Shown here piece by piece: positions 50,265 to 59,591 of a stretch of 64,000 bases of DNA. A program made the position numbers and the translations under genes. Position 1 is the stretch's first letter, and the number at the start of each line of letters is the position of its first letter. The DNA comes from Streptomyces armeniacus (GTDB lineage: Bacteria > Actinomycetota > Actinomycetes > Streptomycetales > Streptomycetaceae), in NCBI RefSeq assembly GCF_003355155.1, contig NZ_CP031320.1, positions 4,579,367 to 4,643,366 on the forward strand, in the 5' to 3' direction. Below the pieces are notes generated by a model that was given only the letters and a program-made list of their open reading frames with translations, was not told the origin of the DNA and did no database searches.

Positions 50265-52675
50265 GCACCGTGAACGGAGTCACCCGTACGCCCACCAGCC
50301 TCTCCCAGGGCAGCCAGACCCGCGGCGGCATCGGCGAGTCGACGCTGCGCCCGGACGGCACCCTCAAGGTGACCGGCGAGTTCGCGTACTCGTCGGACAT
50401 GTGGCACGAGGACATGCTGTGGGGCTTCACCCTCCGCAGCCCGCACGCGCACGCCGAGATCGTCTCGATCGACACGTCCGAGGCGCTCCGGCAGGCCGGT
50501 GTCCATTCCGTGCTGACCTACGACGACCTCCCCGCCGAGGTGAAGCACTACGGCCTGGAGATCCAGGACACCCCCGTACTGGCGCACGGCCGCGTACGGC
50601 ACCACGGCGAGCCCGTCGCCATCGTCGCCGCCGACCACCCGGAGACCGCACGCAGGGCCGCCGCCAAGATCAGGGTGGAGTACGCCGAACTGCCCGTCGT
50701 CCACGACGAGGAGTCCGCGACCGCCCCCGGCGCGCCCCTGCTGCACCCCGGCCGCGACGACCACCACGCCGAGCACGTCCCGCACCCGAACATCGTGCAC
50801 CGCCAGCCCATCGTCCGCGGCGACGCGGACGCCGCGAAGGCGCGCGCCGACGTGGTGGTGAGCGGCGAGTACGAGGTCGGCATGCAGGACCAGGCGTTCC
50901 TCGGCCCCGAGTCCGGTCTCGCCGTGCCCGCCGAGGACGGCGGCGTCGACCTGTACATCGCCACGCAGTGGCTGCACGCCGACCTCCGGCAGATCGCCCC
51001 CGTACTGGGGCTGCCCGAGGACAAGGTGCGGATGACGCTGTCCGGCGTGGGCGGCGCGTTCGGCGGCCGCGAGGACCTGTCGATGCAGATCCACGCGTGC
51101 CTGCTGGCGCTCCGTACCGGCAAGCCCGTCAAGATTGTCTACAACCGCTTCGAGTCGTTCTTCGGCCACGTGCACCGGCACCCGGCCCGGATCCGGTACG
51201 AGCACGGCGCCACCCGCGACGGCAAGCTCACGCACATGAAGTGCCGCATCGTGCTGGACGGCGGCGCCTACGCCTCCTCCTCACCGGCCGTCGTCGGCAA
51301 CGCCTCGTCGCTCTCGGCCGGCCCGTACGTCGTCGACGACGTCGAGATCGAGGCGCTCGCCCTCTACACCAACAACCCGCCCTGCGGCGCCATGCGCGGC
51401 TTCGGCGCCGTCCAGGCGTGCTTCGCGTACGAGGCGCAGATGGACCGGCTCGCGGCCGAACTCGGCCTGGACCCCGTGGAGTTCCGGCAGCGCAACGCCA
51501 TGTCCCAGGGCGCCGTCCTGCCCACCGGGCAGGAGGTCGACTCCCCGGCGCCCGTCGCCGAGATCCTCCGCCGGGTCAAGGCGATGCCGCTGCCGCCCGA
51601 ACGGCAGTGGGAGACCGCCGGCGAGGACGGCAGCACCACGGACGTACGGGCGCTGCCCGGCGGCCTCTCCAACACCACGCACGGCGAAGGCGTCGTACGG
51701 GGCGTGGGCTACGCCGTCGGCATCAAGAACGTCGGCTTCTCCGAGGGCTTCGACGACTACTCCACCGCCCGCGTACGCCTCCAGGTCATCGGCGGAGAGC
51801 CGGTCGCCCAGGTGCACACCGCGATGGCCGAGGTCGGGCAGGGCGGCGTCACCGTCCACGCGCAGATCGCCCGTACGGAACTGGGCGTCACCCAGGTGAG
51901 CATCCTGCCCGCCGACACCCAGGTCGGCTCGGCCGGTTCCACCTCCGCGTCCCGGCAGACGTACGTCACCGGCGGCGCCGTCAAGAACGCCTGCGAGGCG
52001 GTGCGTGAACAGGTCCTGGAACTCGGCCGCGCCCGCTTCGGCACGTACCACCCGGCCTGGGCCACCGCCGAACTCCTCCTGGAGGGCGGCAAGGTGGTCA
52101 CCGACGGCGGCGAGGTGCTGGCCTCGCTGGCGGACGTCATCGAGGGCGAGACGCTGGAGGCCGACCTGGAGTGGCGGCACCGGCCGACGGAGCCGTTCGA
52201 CCTGCGTACGGGGCAGGGCCAGGGGCACGTGCAGTACTCCTTCGCCGCGCACCGGGCGGTCGTCGAGGTCGACACCGACCTCGGGCTGGTCAAGGTCGTC
52301 GAACTGGCCTGCGCCCAGGACGTCGGCAAGGCACTCAACCCGCAGTCCGTCGTCGGCCAGATCCAGGGCGGTACGACGCAGGGGCTGGGCCTCGCCGTCA
52401 TGGAAGAGATCGTCGTGGACCCGTCGGCGAAGGTACGCAACCCGTCCTTCACCGACTACCTGATCCCGACCATCCTCGACACGCCGACCATCCCCGTCGA
52501 CGTGCTCGAACTGGCCGACGAGCACGCCCCGTACGGCCTGCGCGGCGCGGGCGAGGCCCCCACGCTGTCCTCCACCCCGGCGGTCCTGGCGGCGATCCGC
52601 GACGCGACGGGGCTGGCACTGCGGCGGGTGCCGGTACGGCCGGAACACCTGACGGTCGAGCCTCCGGCGGGCTAG
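50261..52675 (+). CDS. Xanthine dehydrogenase, molybdopterin-binding catalytic subunit
   Basis: 804 residues from GTG 50261. Starts with the GIGESTLRPDGTLKVTGEFA hammerhead region; contains GVGGAFGGREDLSMQIHACL, NPPCGAMRGFGAVQACFAYE (the Arg-containing substrate loop), AMAEVGQGGVTVHAQIARTE (MGQG-type Mo-cofactor loop), SAGSTSASRQTY, and the C-terminal GLRGAGEAPTLSSTPAVLAA with the catalytic Glu. It oxidises hypoxanthine and xanthine to urate. Substrate is inferred from the PucR and NCS2 neighbours; other purine or aldehyde oxidases share the fold. Confidence 0.92.
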   Translation: MSTVNGVTRTPTSLSQGSQTRGGIGESTLRPDGTLKVTGEFAYSSDMWHEDMLWGFTLRSPHAHAEIVSIDTSEALRQAGVHSVLTYDDLPAEVKHYGLEIQDTPVLAHGRVRHHGEPVAIVAADHPETARRAAAKIRVEYAELPVVHDEESATAPGAPLLHPGRDDHHAEHVPHPNIVHRQPIVRGDADAAKARADVVVSGEYEVGMQDQAFLGPESGLAVPAEDGGVDLYIATQWLHADLRQIAPVLGLPEDKVRMTLSGVGGAFGGREDLSMQIHACLLALRTGKPVKIVYNRFESFFGHVHRHPARIRYEHGATRDGKLTHMKCRIVLDGGAYASSSPAVVGNASSLSAGPYVVDDVEIEALALYTNNPPCGAMRGFGAVQACFAYEAQMDRLAAELGLDPVEFRQRNAMSQGAVLPTGQEVDSPAPVAEILRRVKAMPLPPERQWETAGEDGSTTDVRALPGGLSNTTHGEGVVRGVGYAVGIKNVGFSEGFDDYSTARVRLQVIGGEPVAQVHTAMAEVGQGGVTVHAQIARTELGVTQVSILPADTQVGSAGSTSASRQTYVTGGAVKNACEAVREQVLELGRARFGTYHPAWATAELLLEGGKVVTDGGEVLASLADVIEGETLEADLEWRHRPTEPFDLRTGQGQGHVQYSFAAHRAVVEVDTDLGLVKVVELACAQDVGKALNPQSVVGQIQGGTTQGLGLAVMEEIVVDPSAKVRNPSFTDYLIPTILDTPTIPVDVLELADEHAPYGLRGAGEAPTLSSTPAVLAAIRDATGLALRRVPVRPEHLTVEPPAG

Positions 52676-53298
52676 CCGTACGCGACGACGACCGGCGCCC
52701 GCCGCGATGCCGGAACGGACCGGGCGCTCCGCGCCCGGCCCGCCCGGCGGGCGGGGCGCGCGGTTGGCACCGCTGCCGCGGTGGGATGGGCGGGGCGCCA
52801 CCGCGCCCGGCCCCCCGCTCCGGCAGGTGCGGGGAGCGTTCGGCCTCGCGACGCCGCCCGGCGGGCGGTGCTCGCGTGGGGCGGCGAGCGCGGCTCGCGC
52901 CGCGTGGCCGGGCAGGTGGGCGCTACCGCGCCCAGTCGCCCGAGTCGGTGCGCACCGGCAGGTGCCGGAGCGCCGCCTCGGCGGCGTACCCCCGGCCGCC
53001 GCCGGGGAAGACCGGTCGCTTGGGCGGGCCGGACAACCGAAGAGTTTCGGGCGCGCGGAGGTCTCCGTCTCCGCGGCGTCCGGGTCCGGCCCACCCCGGG
53101 CCGGGCAGACGTCCGGGTCGGGCGGCCGCGTGCCGTGCGGGCCGGGCGAGCCGCCCCCGTGGCGGCGTGGCATCCCGAACCGGCTCCCCCGCGGAGCGGT
53201 TACCGCGTCTCGGGCCGTCCCCCGGGTCGTGCGAATCCCAAATCCCGCGCACTCCTCGTGCACGCGGGTGCCCCTGTGAACCTTGGGAGAGGCACACC
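52676..53298. other. Non-coding interval, nothing recognised
   Basis: 623 bp between the xdh catalytic subunit and the NCS2 permease gene. Several long open frames exist on both strands, but none has a ribosome site, recognisable motif or normal codon-position bias. The last 90 bp should carry the permease promoter. It could be a decayed gene, but I cannot identify which. Confidence 0.5.
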
Positions 53299-54780
53299 AT
53301 GACCCAGTCGCAAGTGGGGCCGAGGACGACGGCGGAGGACGCGGGCACCGGCTCGCGGCCGCCCGCCGGACGGTCCTGGCTCGACAGGTACTTCCACATA
53401 TCCGACAGAGGATCGACGGTCGCGCGTGAGGTGCGCGGCGGCATCACCACCTTCATGGCGATGTGCTACATCATCCTGCTCAACCCGGTGATCCTCTCGG
53501 TCCCCGACGCCACCGGGGCCCATCTCGACGCGGGTCAGCTGACGACCGCCACCGCGTTCGCGGCCGCCGTCACCACCCTGGCCATGGGCGTGCTCGGCAA
53601 CGTGCCGCTCGCGCTCGCCGCCGGGCTGAGCGTGTCCGCGGTCGTCGCGTTCCAGGTCGCGCCCGAGATGACCTGGGCGAACGCGATGGCCATGTGCGTC
53701 ATCTACGGCGGGGTCATCATCCTGCTGGTCGTCACCGGCCTGCGGGAACTGATCATGAGCTCCATACCGCTCGCGATGAAGCACGCCATCACCATGGGCA
53801 TCGGCCTGTTCGTGTGCCTCATCGGGCTTGTCCAGGCGGGCTTCGTCACGAGCATGGACGGGCCCGGCGGCGTCGCGGGCGAGAAGCCGGTCCAGCTCGG
53901 CGTACACGATCAGCTGACCGGCTGGCCCGTGCTGTGCTTCTCCGTCACCGTGCTGCTGATCTTCATGCTGCAGGTGCGGAGGGTGCCCGGCGCCATCCTC
54001 ATCGGGATCGTCGGCGGTACCGTCCTGGCCGCCGCCGTACACCAGCTCACCGGCATGTCGAAGAAGGACTGGGGTGGCCTGAACGCGCCGGAGATCTCCG
54101 GCTCCGTCGTCAGCGCCCCGGACTTCGGCCTGTTCGGCGACGTGTCGTTCAACGGCATGGCCGACGTCGGCGGGATCACCGTCGGCGTCATCGTCTTCAC
54201 GCTGGTGCTGGCGGGCTTCTTCGACGCGATGGGCACCATCATCGGCATCGGCCAGCAGGCCGACCTCGTGGAGAAGGACGGCCGTATGCCCGGCCTGAGC
54301 AAGGCCCTCGCCATCGACGGCGCGGGCGGCGTGGTCGGCGGGGTCGCGGGCGCCTCGGGCCAGACCGTGTTCGTGGAGTCGACGGCGGGTGTCGGGGACG
54401 GCGCCCGTACGGGCTTCGCCAGCGTGGTCACCGGACTGGGCTTCACCCTGTGCCTGTTCTTCACCCCGCTGGCGCAGGTCATCCCCACCCAGGTCGCCGC
54501 CGCCGCGCTGGTCGTCATCGGCTCGATGATGATGAGCAACGCCAAGCACATCGACTGGAACGACCCGGCCACCTCGATCCCGGTGTTCCTGACGACGGTG
54601 CTGATGCCGTTCACGTACTCGATCACCGCGGGCATCGCGGCCGGCGTCATCGCGTACGTCGCGATCAAGGCGGTGCAGGGCAGGTGGCGCGAGCCGGGCT
54701 GGCTGATGTGGCTGCTGGCCCTGGTCTTCCTCGTCTACTTCTCGCTCGGCCCGATCGAGGGCTGGCTGGGCGTGAAGTAG
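53299..54780 (+). CDS. NCS2-family purine permease (AzgA-like)
   Basis: 493 residues from ATG 53299 (GGGAGAGG upstream). About 13-14 helices. The start VAREVRGGITTFMAMCYIIL with LNPVIL and the loop ATAFAAAVTTLAMG are typical of AzgA/COG2252 adenine, guanine and hypoxanthine permeases. DAMGTIIGIGQQADLVEKDG and GASGQTVFVESTAGVGDGAR cover the substrate-binding region. It would import purines as proton symporter and feed the xanthine dehydrogenase. Located between the xdh structural genes and xdhC, same strand. Confidence 0.9.
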   Translation: MTQSQVGPRTTAEDAGTGSRPPAGRSWLDRYFHISDRGSTVAREVRGGITTFMAMCYIILLNPVILSVPDATGAHLDAGQLTTATAFAAAVTTLAMGVLGNVPLALAAGLSVSAVVAFQVAPEMTWANAMAMCVIYGGVIILLVVTGLRELIMSSIPLAMKHAITMGIGLFVCLIGLVQAGFVTSMDGPGGVAGEKPVQLGVHDQLTGWPVLCFSVTVLLIFMLQVRRVPGAILIGIVGGTVLAAAVHQLTGMSKKDWGGLNAPEISGSVVSAPDFGLFGDVSFNGMADVGGITVGVIVFTLVLAGFFDAMGTIIGIGQQADLVEKDGRMPGLSKALAIDGAGGVVGGVAGASGQTVFVESTAGVGDGARTGFASVVTGLGFTLCLFFTPLAQVIPTQVAAAALVVIGSMMMSNAKHIDWNDPATSIPVFLTTVLMPFTYSITAGIAAGVIAYVAIKAVQGRWREPGWLMWLLALVFLVYFSLGPIEGWLGVK

Positions 54781-54853
54781 CCGCAGGGGCCGGGGGCACG
54801 CCCCCGCCGCACAACGGGCCCTCCACACATCCGCATCCGCAAAGGAGCACCAG

Positions 54854-56023
54854 ATGCTGGACATCGCCGAACAGCTCGACCGGTGGTGCGGGCAGCGCCG
54901 GGACTTCGCCGTCGCCACCGTCGTCGCCGTCAGCGGCAGCGCGCCGCGCCTGCCCGGCGCCGCGCTCGCCGTGGACGCCGAGGGGACGGCGGTCGGCAGC
55001 GTGTCCGGCGGGTGTGTGGAGGGCGCCGTGTACGAGCTGTGCCGGGACGCGCTGCGGGACGGCCGCCCCGTACGGGAACGCTTCGGATACAGCGACGACG
55101 ACGCCTTCGCCACCGGCCTGACCTGCGGCGGCGTCATCGACATCCTCGTCACGCCGGTCACCGCCGACGCCCCCTGGTACACGGCACTCGCCGCCGCGCT
55201 GTCCGCCGCGGCGGGCGGCGAGCCGGTGGCGCTGGCCCGGGTCACGTCCGGCCCGTACGAGTTGCTGGGCCGCGCGCTGTGCGTACGCCCGGACGGCACG
55301 TACGCGGGCGGCCTCGGCGGCAGCGCCGCGCTGGACCGTACGGCCGCCGCCGAGGCGAGCGCGCTGCTGGCGGCGGGCCGTACGGGCACGGTGCGCACCG
55401 GCGCGGACGGCGGCCGCTGCGGGGAGCCGGTCACCCTGCTGGTCGAGTCGAACGTGCCGCCGCCCCGCATGCTCGTCTTCGGCGCCATCGACTTCGCCGC
55501 CGCGCTCGTCCGCGCGGGCCGCTTCCTCGGCCACCACGTGACGGTGTGCGACGCGCGGCCCGTCTTCGCCACCGCCGAACGCTTCCCGGACGCGCACGAG
55601 GTCGTCGTCGACTGGCCGCACCGCTACCTCGAGTCCACCGCCGTGGACGCCCGTACGGCGGTGTGCGTCCTCACCCACGACGCCAAGTTCGACGTGCCCC
55701 TGCTGGAACGGGCGCTGCGGCTGCCGGTCGCGTACGTCGGCGCGATGGGGTCACGCCGTACGCACGAGGACCGCCTCGAGCGGCTCCGCGAGGCGGGGCT
55801 CACCGACCGTGAACTGGCCCGGCTGCGTTCGCCGATCGGGCTGGACCTGGGCGCCCGTACGCCCGAGGAGACGGCGCTGTCCATCGCGGCGGAGATCGTC
55901 GCGGACCGGCGGGGCGGCTCCGGCGTACGGCTCACGGGCGCGCATACGCCGATCCACCACGAGCCCGTCACCGGACGCGCTCAGCCGGACATGGCCGACA
56001 GCGCGGCACGGGCGATCTGCTGA
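54854..56023 (+). CDS. xdhC: XdhC-family molybdenum cofactor maturation protein
   Basis: 389 residues, ATG with AAAGGAG upstream. The N-terminal XdhC/CoxI domain has SGSAPRLPGAALAVDAEGTA, VGSVSGGCVEGAVYE and TCGGVIDILVTP; the C-terminal Rossmann domain has RMLVFGAIDFAAALVRAGRF and YVGAMGSRRTHEDRLERLRE. XdhC binds and helps sulfurylate the molybdopterin cofactor before its insertion into xanthine dehydrogenase, the enzyme encoded upstream. The 3' end overlaps the convergent kinase gene by 43 bp, leaving no room for an intergenic terminator. Confidence 0.92.
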   Translation: MLDIAEQLDRWCGQRRDFAVATVVAVSGSAPRLPGAALAVDAEGTAVGSVSGGCVEGAVYELCRDALRDGRPVRERFGYSDDDAFATGLTCGGVIDILVTPVTADAPWYTALAAALSAAAGGEPVALARVTSGPYELLGRALCVRPDGTYAGGLGGSAALDRTAAAEASALLAAGRTGTVRTGADGGRCGEPVTLLVESNVPPPRMLVFGAIDFAAALVRAGRFLGHHVTVCDARPVFATAERFPDAHEVVVDWPHRYLESTAVDARTAVCVLTHDAKFDVPLLERALRLPVAYVGAMGSRRTHEDRLERLREAGLTDRELARLRSPIGLDLGARTPEETALSIAAEIVADRRGGSGVRLTGAHTPIHHEPVTGRAQPDMADSAARAIC

Positions 56024-57666
56024 GCCTCCGGCCTGCACTCCGGGAGGGTGTGATGGCCGCCGAGCCGCACCAGGACCGCGAGGTTCCCGTCGCGGACGTG
56101 CAGCGCGCAGTGCTCGTCGCCCCCTTCGTCGCGCCAGTACGCGTCGTCGCCGAAACCGAGCTCGGATTCGCGCACGGTGCCCGCGTCCGCGTAGGCGTCG
56201 TCGAACCACTTGGTCTGGGCCTCGGTTCCCCAGCCGGGGTCGCTGCCGGTGCTGCGCTTCACGTCCCACTGCACGAAGGCGTGCGGCGACCGCGCGCCGC
56301 TCCTGGACCAGGAGCAGTTGGTCACCGCCTGGTGCGAGGCCTCGATGTCGTTGCCCGCCTTCACCTCGCCCTCCGGCAGCGGCAGCTTTCCGGCGGCCTC
56401 CGAACACAGCGGCATCTTCGTGTACTTGTCCGGTTCATCCGGTTCCCCGGACGGGTCCGCCGTCGTGCTCGGTGACGGCGAGAAGTCCGGCTGTGCGGCG
56501 GCCTTGCCGTCACCGGAGGTCAGCGTGTACGCCCAGGCGCCGATGCCGGTCACCGCGAGCACGCCCGACAGGACGAGTGCCGCGACGGCCTTGCCGCCGG
56601 GCCTGGGCGGCTTTTGCTTCGACTCGGGCTTCGGCTCGGGCTGCCGCTGTCGCTGCGGCGGGTGTGCCGGCTGCGGTGGCACCGGCCCTGGCTGTGGCGG
56701 CGTGGCCGCGGTCTGTGTGGGGGCGGCGGCCATGGCGTCCGTACGGGAGGGGCCCGTGACCAGGGTCCGGTCCGGGTCGCCGAGCAGCCGGTCGACGTCC
56801 GCCCGCTGGGCGGCGATCATCCGGTGTACGGCGTACGGCCACGGCTGCCCGGCGTGCCCGCGTGCGCCGATGAGTTCCAGCAGTTGCGCCGGAGTGGGGC
56901 GGGCCGCGGGGTCCTTGGCCAGGCAGGGCTCGATGATCCGGCGCAGCGGCGGCGGCACGGCCGCCAGGCCGGGCTCCGCGTGTACGACGTTGTACAGCGC
57001 CTGCGCGGCCGAGGCGCCCGCGAACGGGCTGCGGCCCGTGACGGCCAGCACCAGCACGGAGCCGAGGGAGAACACATCGCCGGCCGGGGTGAGTTCGCGG
57101 CCTTCGGCCTGTTCCGGCGACATGAAGGCGGGTGAGCCGATCACCCGGTCCGGCTGCGTCAGCGCGGTCGCGCCCGCGCCTTCGGCGACCCGGACGATGC
57201 CGAAGTCGATGACGCGGACGCCGTCCTCGGCCAGCAGCACGTTCTCGGGCTTGAGGTCCCGGTGGATGAGGCCCGCCCGGTGGATCTCGGCCAGCGCCGC
57301 GGCGAGACCCGCGGCGAGGTGGCGTACGGGCTCCTCGGGCAGCACGCCGGCCGTCTCCACCGCGGCGCCCAGCGAGGGACCGCAGACGAACGCCGAGGCG
57401 AGCCAGGGGGTGGGCGCGTCGGGGTCGGCGTCGAGGACCGGTGCCGTGTAGGCGCCGGACACCTTCCGGGAGGCGGCCACTTCCCGCCGGAACCGCGCAC
57501 GGAACCCGTCGTCCGCGGCGAGCCGCGCGTGCACCTGCTTGACCGCGACGATCCGCCCGTCCGGCGCGCTGCCGAGAAGCACCCGGCCCATGCCGCCCCT
57601 GCCGAGCTCGGCGTGCAGGCGGTACGGTCCCGCCGCGGTGGGTTCGGATTCGCTCAGCGGCTTCAT
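55981..57666 (-). CDS. Receptor-type Ser/Thr protein kinase (copy B of tandem pair)
   Basis: 561 residues from ATG 57666. Kinase domain: ELGRGGMGRVLLGSAPDG, VAVKQVHARL, HRDLKPENVLLAEDGVRVID with DFG near residue 150, and SPAFMSPEQAEGRELTPAGD. A Pro/Gln linker, a single membrane helix (VAALVLSGVLAVTGIGAWAY, about 375-395), then an extracellular domain of about 150 residues with Cys at PLCSEA, NCSWSR, HCALHV and PECRPE, probably two disulfides. The ectodomain recalls DUF3558-like lipoprotein folds but is not a PASTA sensor. Its start overlaps the upstream kinase gene by 4 bp. Confidence 0.88.
   Translation of the reverse strand: MKPLSESEPTAAGPYRLHAELGRGGMGRVLLGSAPDGRIVAVKQVHARLAADDGFRARFRREVAASRKVSGAYTAPVLDADPDAPTPWLASAFVCGPSLGAAVETAGVLPEEPVRHLAAGLAAALAEIHRAGLIHRDLKPENVLLAEDGVRVIDFGIVRVAEGAGATALTQPDRVIGSPAFMSPEQAEGRELTPAGDVFSLGSVLVLAVTGRSPFAGASAAQALYNVVHAEPGLAAVPPPLRRIIEPCLAKDPAARPTPAQLLELIGARGHAGQPWPYAVHRMIAAQRADVDRLLGDPDRTLVTGPSRTDAMAAAPTQTAATPPQPGPVPPQPAHPPQRQRQPEPKPESKQKPPRPGGKAVAALVLSGVLAVTGIGAWAYTLTSGDGKAAAQPDFSPSPSTTADPSGEPDEPDKYTKMPLCSEAAGKLPLPEGEVKAGNDIEASHQAVTNCSWSRSGARSPHAFVQWDVKRSTGSDPGWGTEAQTKWFDDAYADAGTVRESELGFGDDAYWRDEGGDEHCALHVRDGNLAVLVRLGGHHTLPECRPEAQQIARAALSAMSG
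57385..57480. repeat. 96-bp block identical to 59112-59207 in the neighbouring kinase gene
   Basis: Both kinase genes contain an identical 96-bp segment starting GACGAACGCCGAGGCGAGCC and ending GGAGGCGGCCAC, then one mismatch and a further 14 identical bases. It encodes the same N-lobe segment (REVAASRKVSGAYTAPVLDA and following) in each kinase. Flanking sequence is diverged, pointing to recent gene conversion or strong local constraint. Confidence 0.85.
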
Positions 57667-59393
57667 TCCGGCACCGCCCGCAGGGCGTCCTTCGCGACGG
57701 ACGTGCTCAGGTCCTCGCACTTGCCGCGGGGGTGGCTGCTGCCCTGTACGGACACGAGCGTGAGCACGTTGACGTCCCGGACCACCAGCACGCAGCTCGC
57801 GTCGCTCCTGGGCTCGGTGCGCCAGACCGCCTCGTCCCCGGCTCCGATGTCGCCGCGCTCGTAGTAGTCGAGGTGATTGCCCATCTCGTACGCGGACTTG
57901 GCCTGTTCCGCTCCGGTCTCGCCGCCCGGCCGGGTCCTGTAGAGGTCGTACGTGACGGTGATCCGGTCGCCCGAGCGGGAGTTCCACACGCAGAAGCTCT
58001 CCAGGTACTTCGGCCCCTTCGCGCCCGTCTCCGTGAAGCCGTCCTGCTCGCTGACGCCTTCCCCGGCCGGGGCGCCGAACTCCGGCGGCATGTGCGTGAT
58101 GTCGGGGGCGCCGCTGGTGTCGGACGTGTGGGCCGGTTCGCAGGCCGGCAGGGACCGCGTGTACTTGTCGCGGACCTTCGCCAGCGGTGTCGTCCCCGGC
58201 GTCGGTGTGCTCTTGTCCGGCCGTGGCTCCGTACCGGACGCGGCTGGCTCCTTCCCGCCGCCGTCGTCCGGCAGTACGAGCGCCGCCGTCACCGCGACGA
58301 CCGCCACGACAGCAGCGGCGGCGGCCAGCCACGCGGTCCGCCCGCGGCGCGGCGACCCGGGCTTCGCGCCGGGCGGGACGACGGGCGTTGGGACTGCAGG
58401 TGGTGCGGCAGGCGGTGCGGAAGGCGGGGCAGCGGCCGGCGGGACGGCCGGCCGTGGAGGAGACGCGGCGGGGGCCGGAGTGGGCACGGTTCCGGCGGGC
58501 GGGGCGGCTGAGCCGACGGCCCGTTCCACCCCGGCCCGCTGCTCGGCGGTGAGCCGGTGCACCGCCTCCGGCCAGGGCCGTGCCGTCGGTGTGACGGTGC
58601 CGACACGGCTCAGCAGCTCCTGCGGCGAGGGACGGTCCGCCTCGTCCTTGGCGAGGCACGGCGCGATGAGCTCGTACAGCTCCGGCGGCACGGCGCTCAG
58701 GTCCGGCTCCTCGTGCGCGACCTTGTAGAGGACGCCCGGCACCGAGGCGCCGTGGAATGGCGGGGTGCCGGTGCAGGCCACGGTCAGCGTGGCGCCGAGG
58801 GAGAACATGTCGCTGGCGGCGGACAGCGGCCGCCCGTACACCTGCTCGGGCGACATGAACGGGGGCGAGCCCAACACGGCTCCGGTGTGTGTGAGCTTGG
58901 TCTGCCCTTCGGCGGCCCGCGCGATCCCGAAGTCGATGACCCGTACGCCGTCCTCGGCCAGCAGCACGTTGGACGGCTTGAGGTCACGGTGGATCAGGCC
59001 CGCCCGGTGTACGTCGGCCAGCGCCCGGGCGAGGCCCGCCGCCAACTGCCGTACGGACTCCACGGGCAGCACCCCTGCGGCGCCGAGGGCGTGGCTCAGC
59101 GAGGGGCCCGGGACGAACGCCGAGGCGAGCCAGGGGGTGGGCGCGTCGGGGTCGGCGTCGAGGACCGGTGCCGTGTAGGCGCCGGACACCTTCCGGGAGG
59201 CGGCCACCTCCCGCCGGAACCGGGCCCGGAAGCCCTCGTCCTCGGCCAGGTCGGCGTGTACCTGCTTGACGGCGACCAGCCGCCCGTCGGGCGCGACGCC
59301 GAGCAGCACCCTGCCCATACCGCCCTCGCCCAGGACCGCGACGGTCCGGAACGGCCCTGTGTGCTGCGGACCTGATGGCCCGAGAAGCTCCAT
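57663..59393 (-). CDS. Receptor-type Ser/Thr protein kinase (copy A of tandem pair)
   Basis: 576 residues from ATG 59393; an upstream in-frame start (59477) lacks a ribosome site. Kinase motifs: [48 protein letters not shown] with DFG, and SPPFMSPEQVYGRPLSAASD. A Pro-rich linker, one membrane helix (WLAAAAAVVAVVAVTAALVL), then an ectodomain with Cys at PACEPA, FCVWNS, SCVLVV and KCEDLS, arranged like copy B. The shared ectodomain layout implies a common ligand type. Neighbour to the cell-wall SLT gene, so a wall or surface signal is plausible, not shown. Confidence 0.88.
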   Translation of the reverse strand: MELLGPSGPQHTGPFRTVAVLGEGGMGRVLLGVAPDGRLVAVKQVHADLAEDEGFRARFRREVAASRKVSGAYTAPVLDADPDAPTPWLASAFVPGPSLSHALGAAGVLPVESVRQLAAGLARALADVHRAGLIHRDLKPSNVLLAEDGVRVIDFGIARAAEGQTKLTHTGAVLGSPPFMSPEQVYGRPLSAASDMFSLGATLTVACTGTPPFHGASVPGVLYKVAHEEPDLSAVPPELYELIAPCLAKDEADRPSPQELLSRVGTVTPTARPWPEAVHRLTAEQRAGVERAVGSAAPPAGTVPTPAPAASPPRPAVPPAAAPPSAPPAAPPAVPTPVVPPGAKPGSPRRGRTAWLAAAAAVVAVVAVTAALVLPDDGGGKEPAASGTEPRPDKSTPTPGTTPLAKVRDKYTRSLPACEPAHTSDTSGAPDITHMPPEFGAPAGEGVSEQDGFTETGAKGPKYLESFCVWNSRSGDRITVTYDLYRTRPGGETGAEQAKSAYEMGNHLDYYERGDIGAGDEAVWRTEPRSDASCVLVVRDVNVLTLVSVQGSSHPRGKCEDLSTSVAKDALRAVPE

Positions 59394-59509
59394 TGTCGTC
59401 CTGTCCCCTCCCGGTCGAGCGGACAGCATAGAGCCGCGAGTTGTCCGTACGGCTACCAGGGTGTGCACGATGCACACGGGTCCTCGACCGGGACCCGGCC
59501 GCGGAACGC

Positions 59510-59544
59510 GATCCGCCCCGCGGCGCTGTGCCGCGGGGCGGATC
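59510..59544 (-). terminator. Perfect 15-bp hairpin after the SLT gene
   Basis: GATCCGCCCCGCGGC (59510-59524) and GCCGCGGGGCGGATC (59530-59544), 5-nt loop. It starts 47 nt downstream of the SLT stop on the minus strand and separates it from the kinase pair. Confidence 0.8.
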
Positions 59545-59591
59545 GGGGGCCCGGTACTTCCGGCCGCCGCCGGAAGTGGAGCCGGAAGGGA

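Noticed and set aside
52707..53279. Possible gene in the xdh-NCS2 gap
   Set aside because: Arg/Gly/Pro-rich translation with frame shifts of composition, no ribosome site, no motif. Treated as non-coding.
57663..58659. N-terminal extension of the copy B kinase by more than 300 residues
   Set aside because: The extension is a wrong-frame reading of the copy A kinase gene. ATG 57666 with 4-bp overlap is the natural start.
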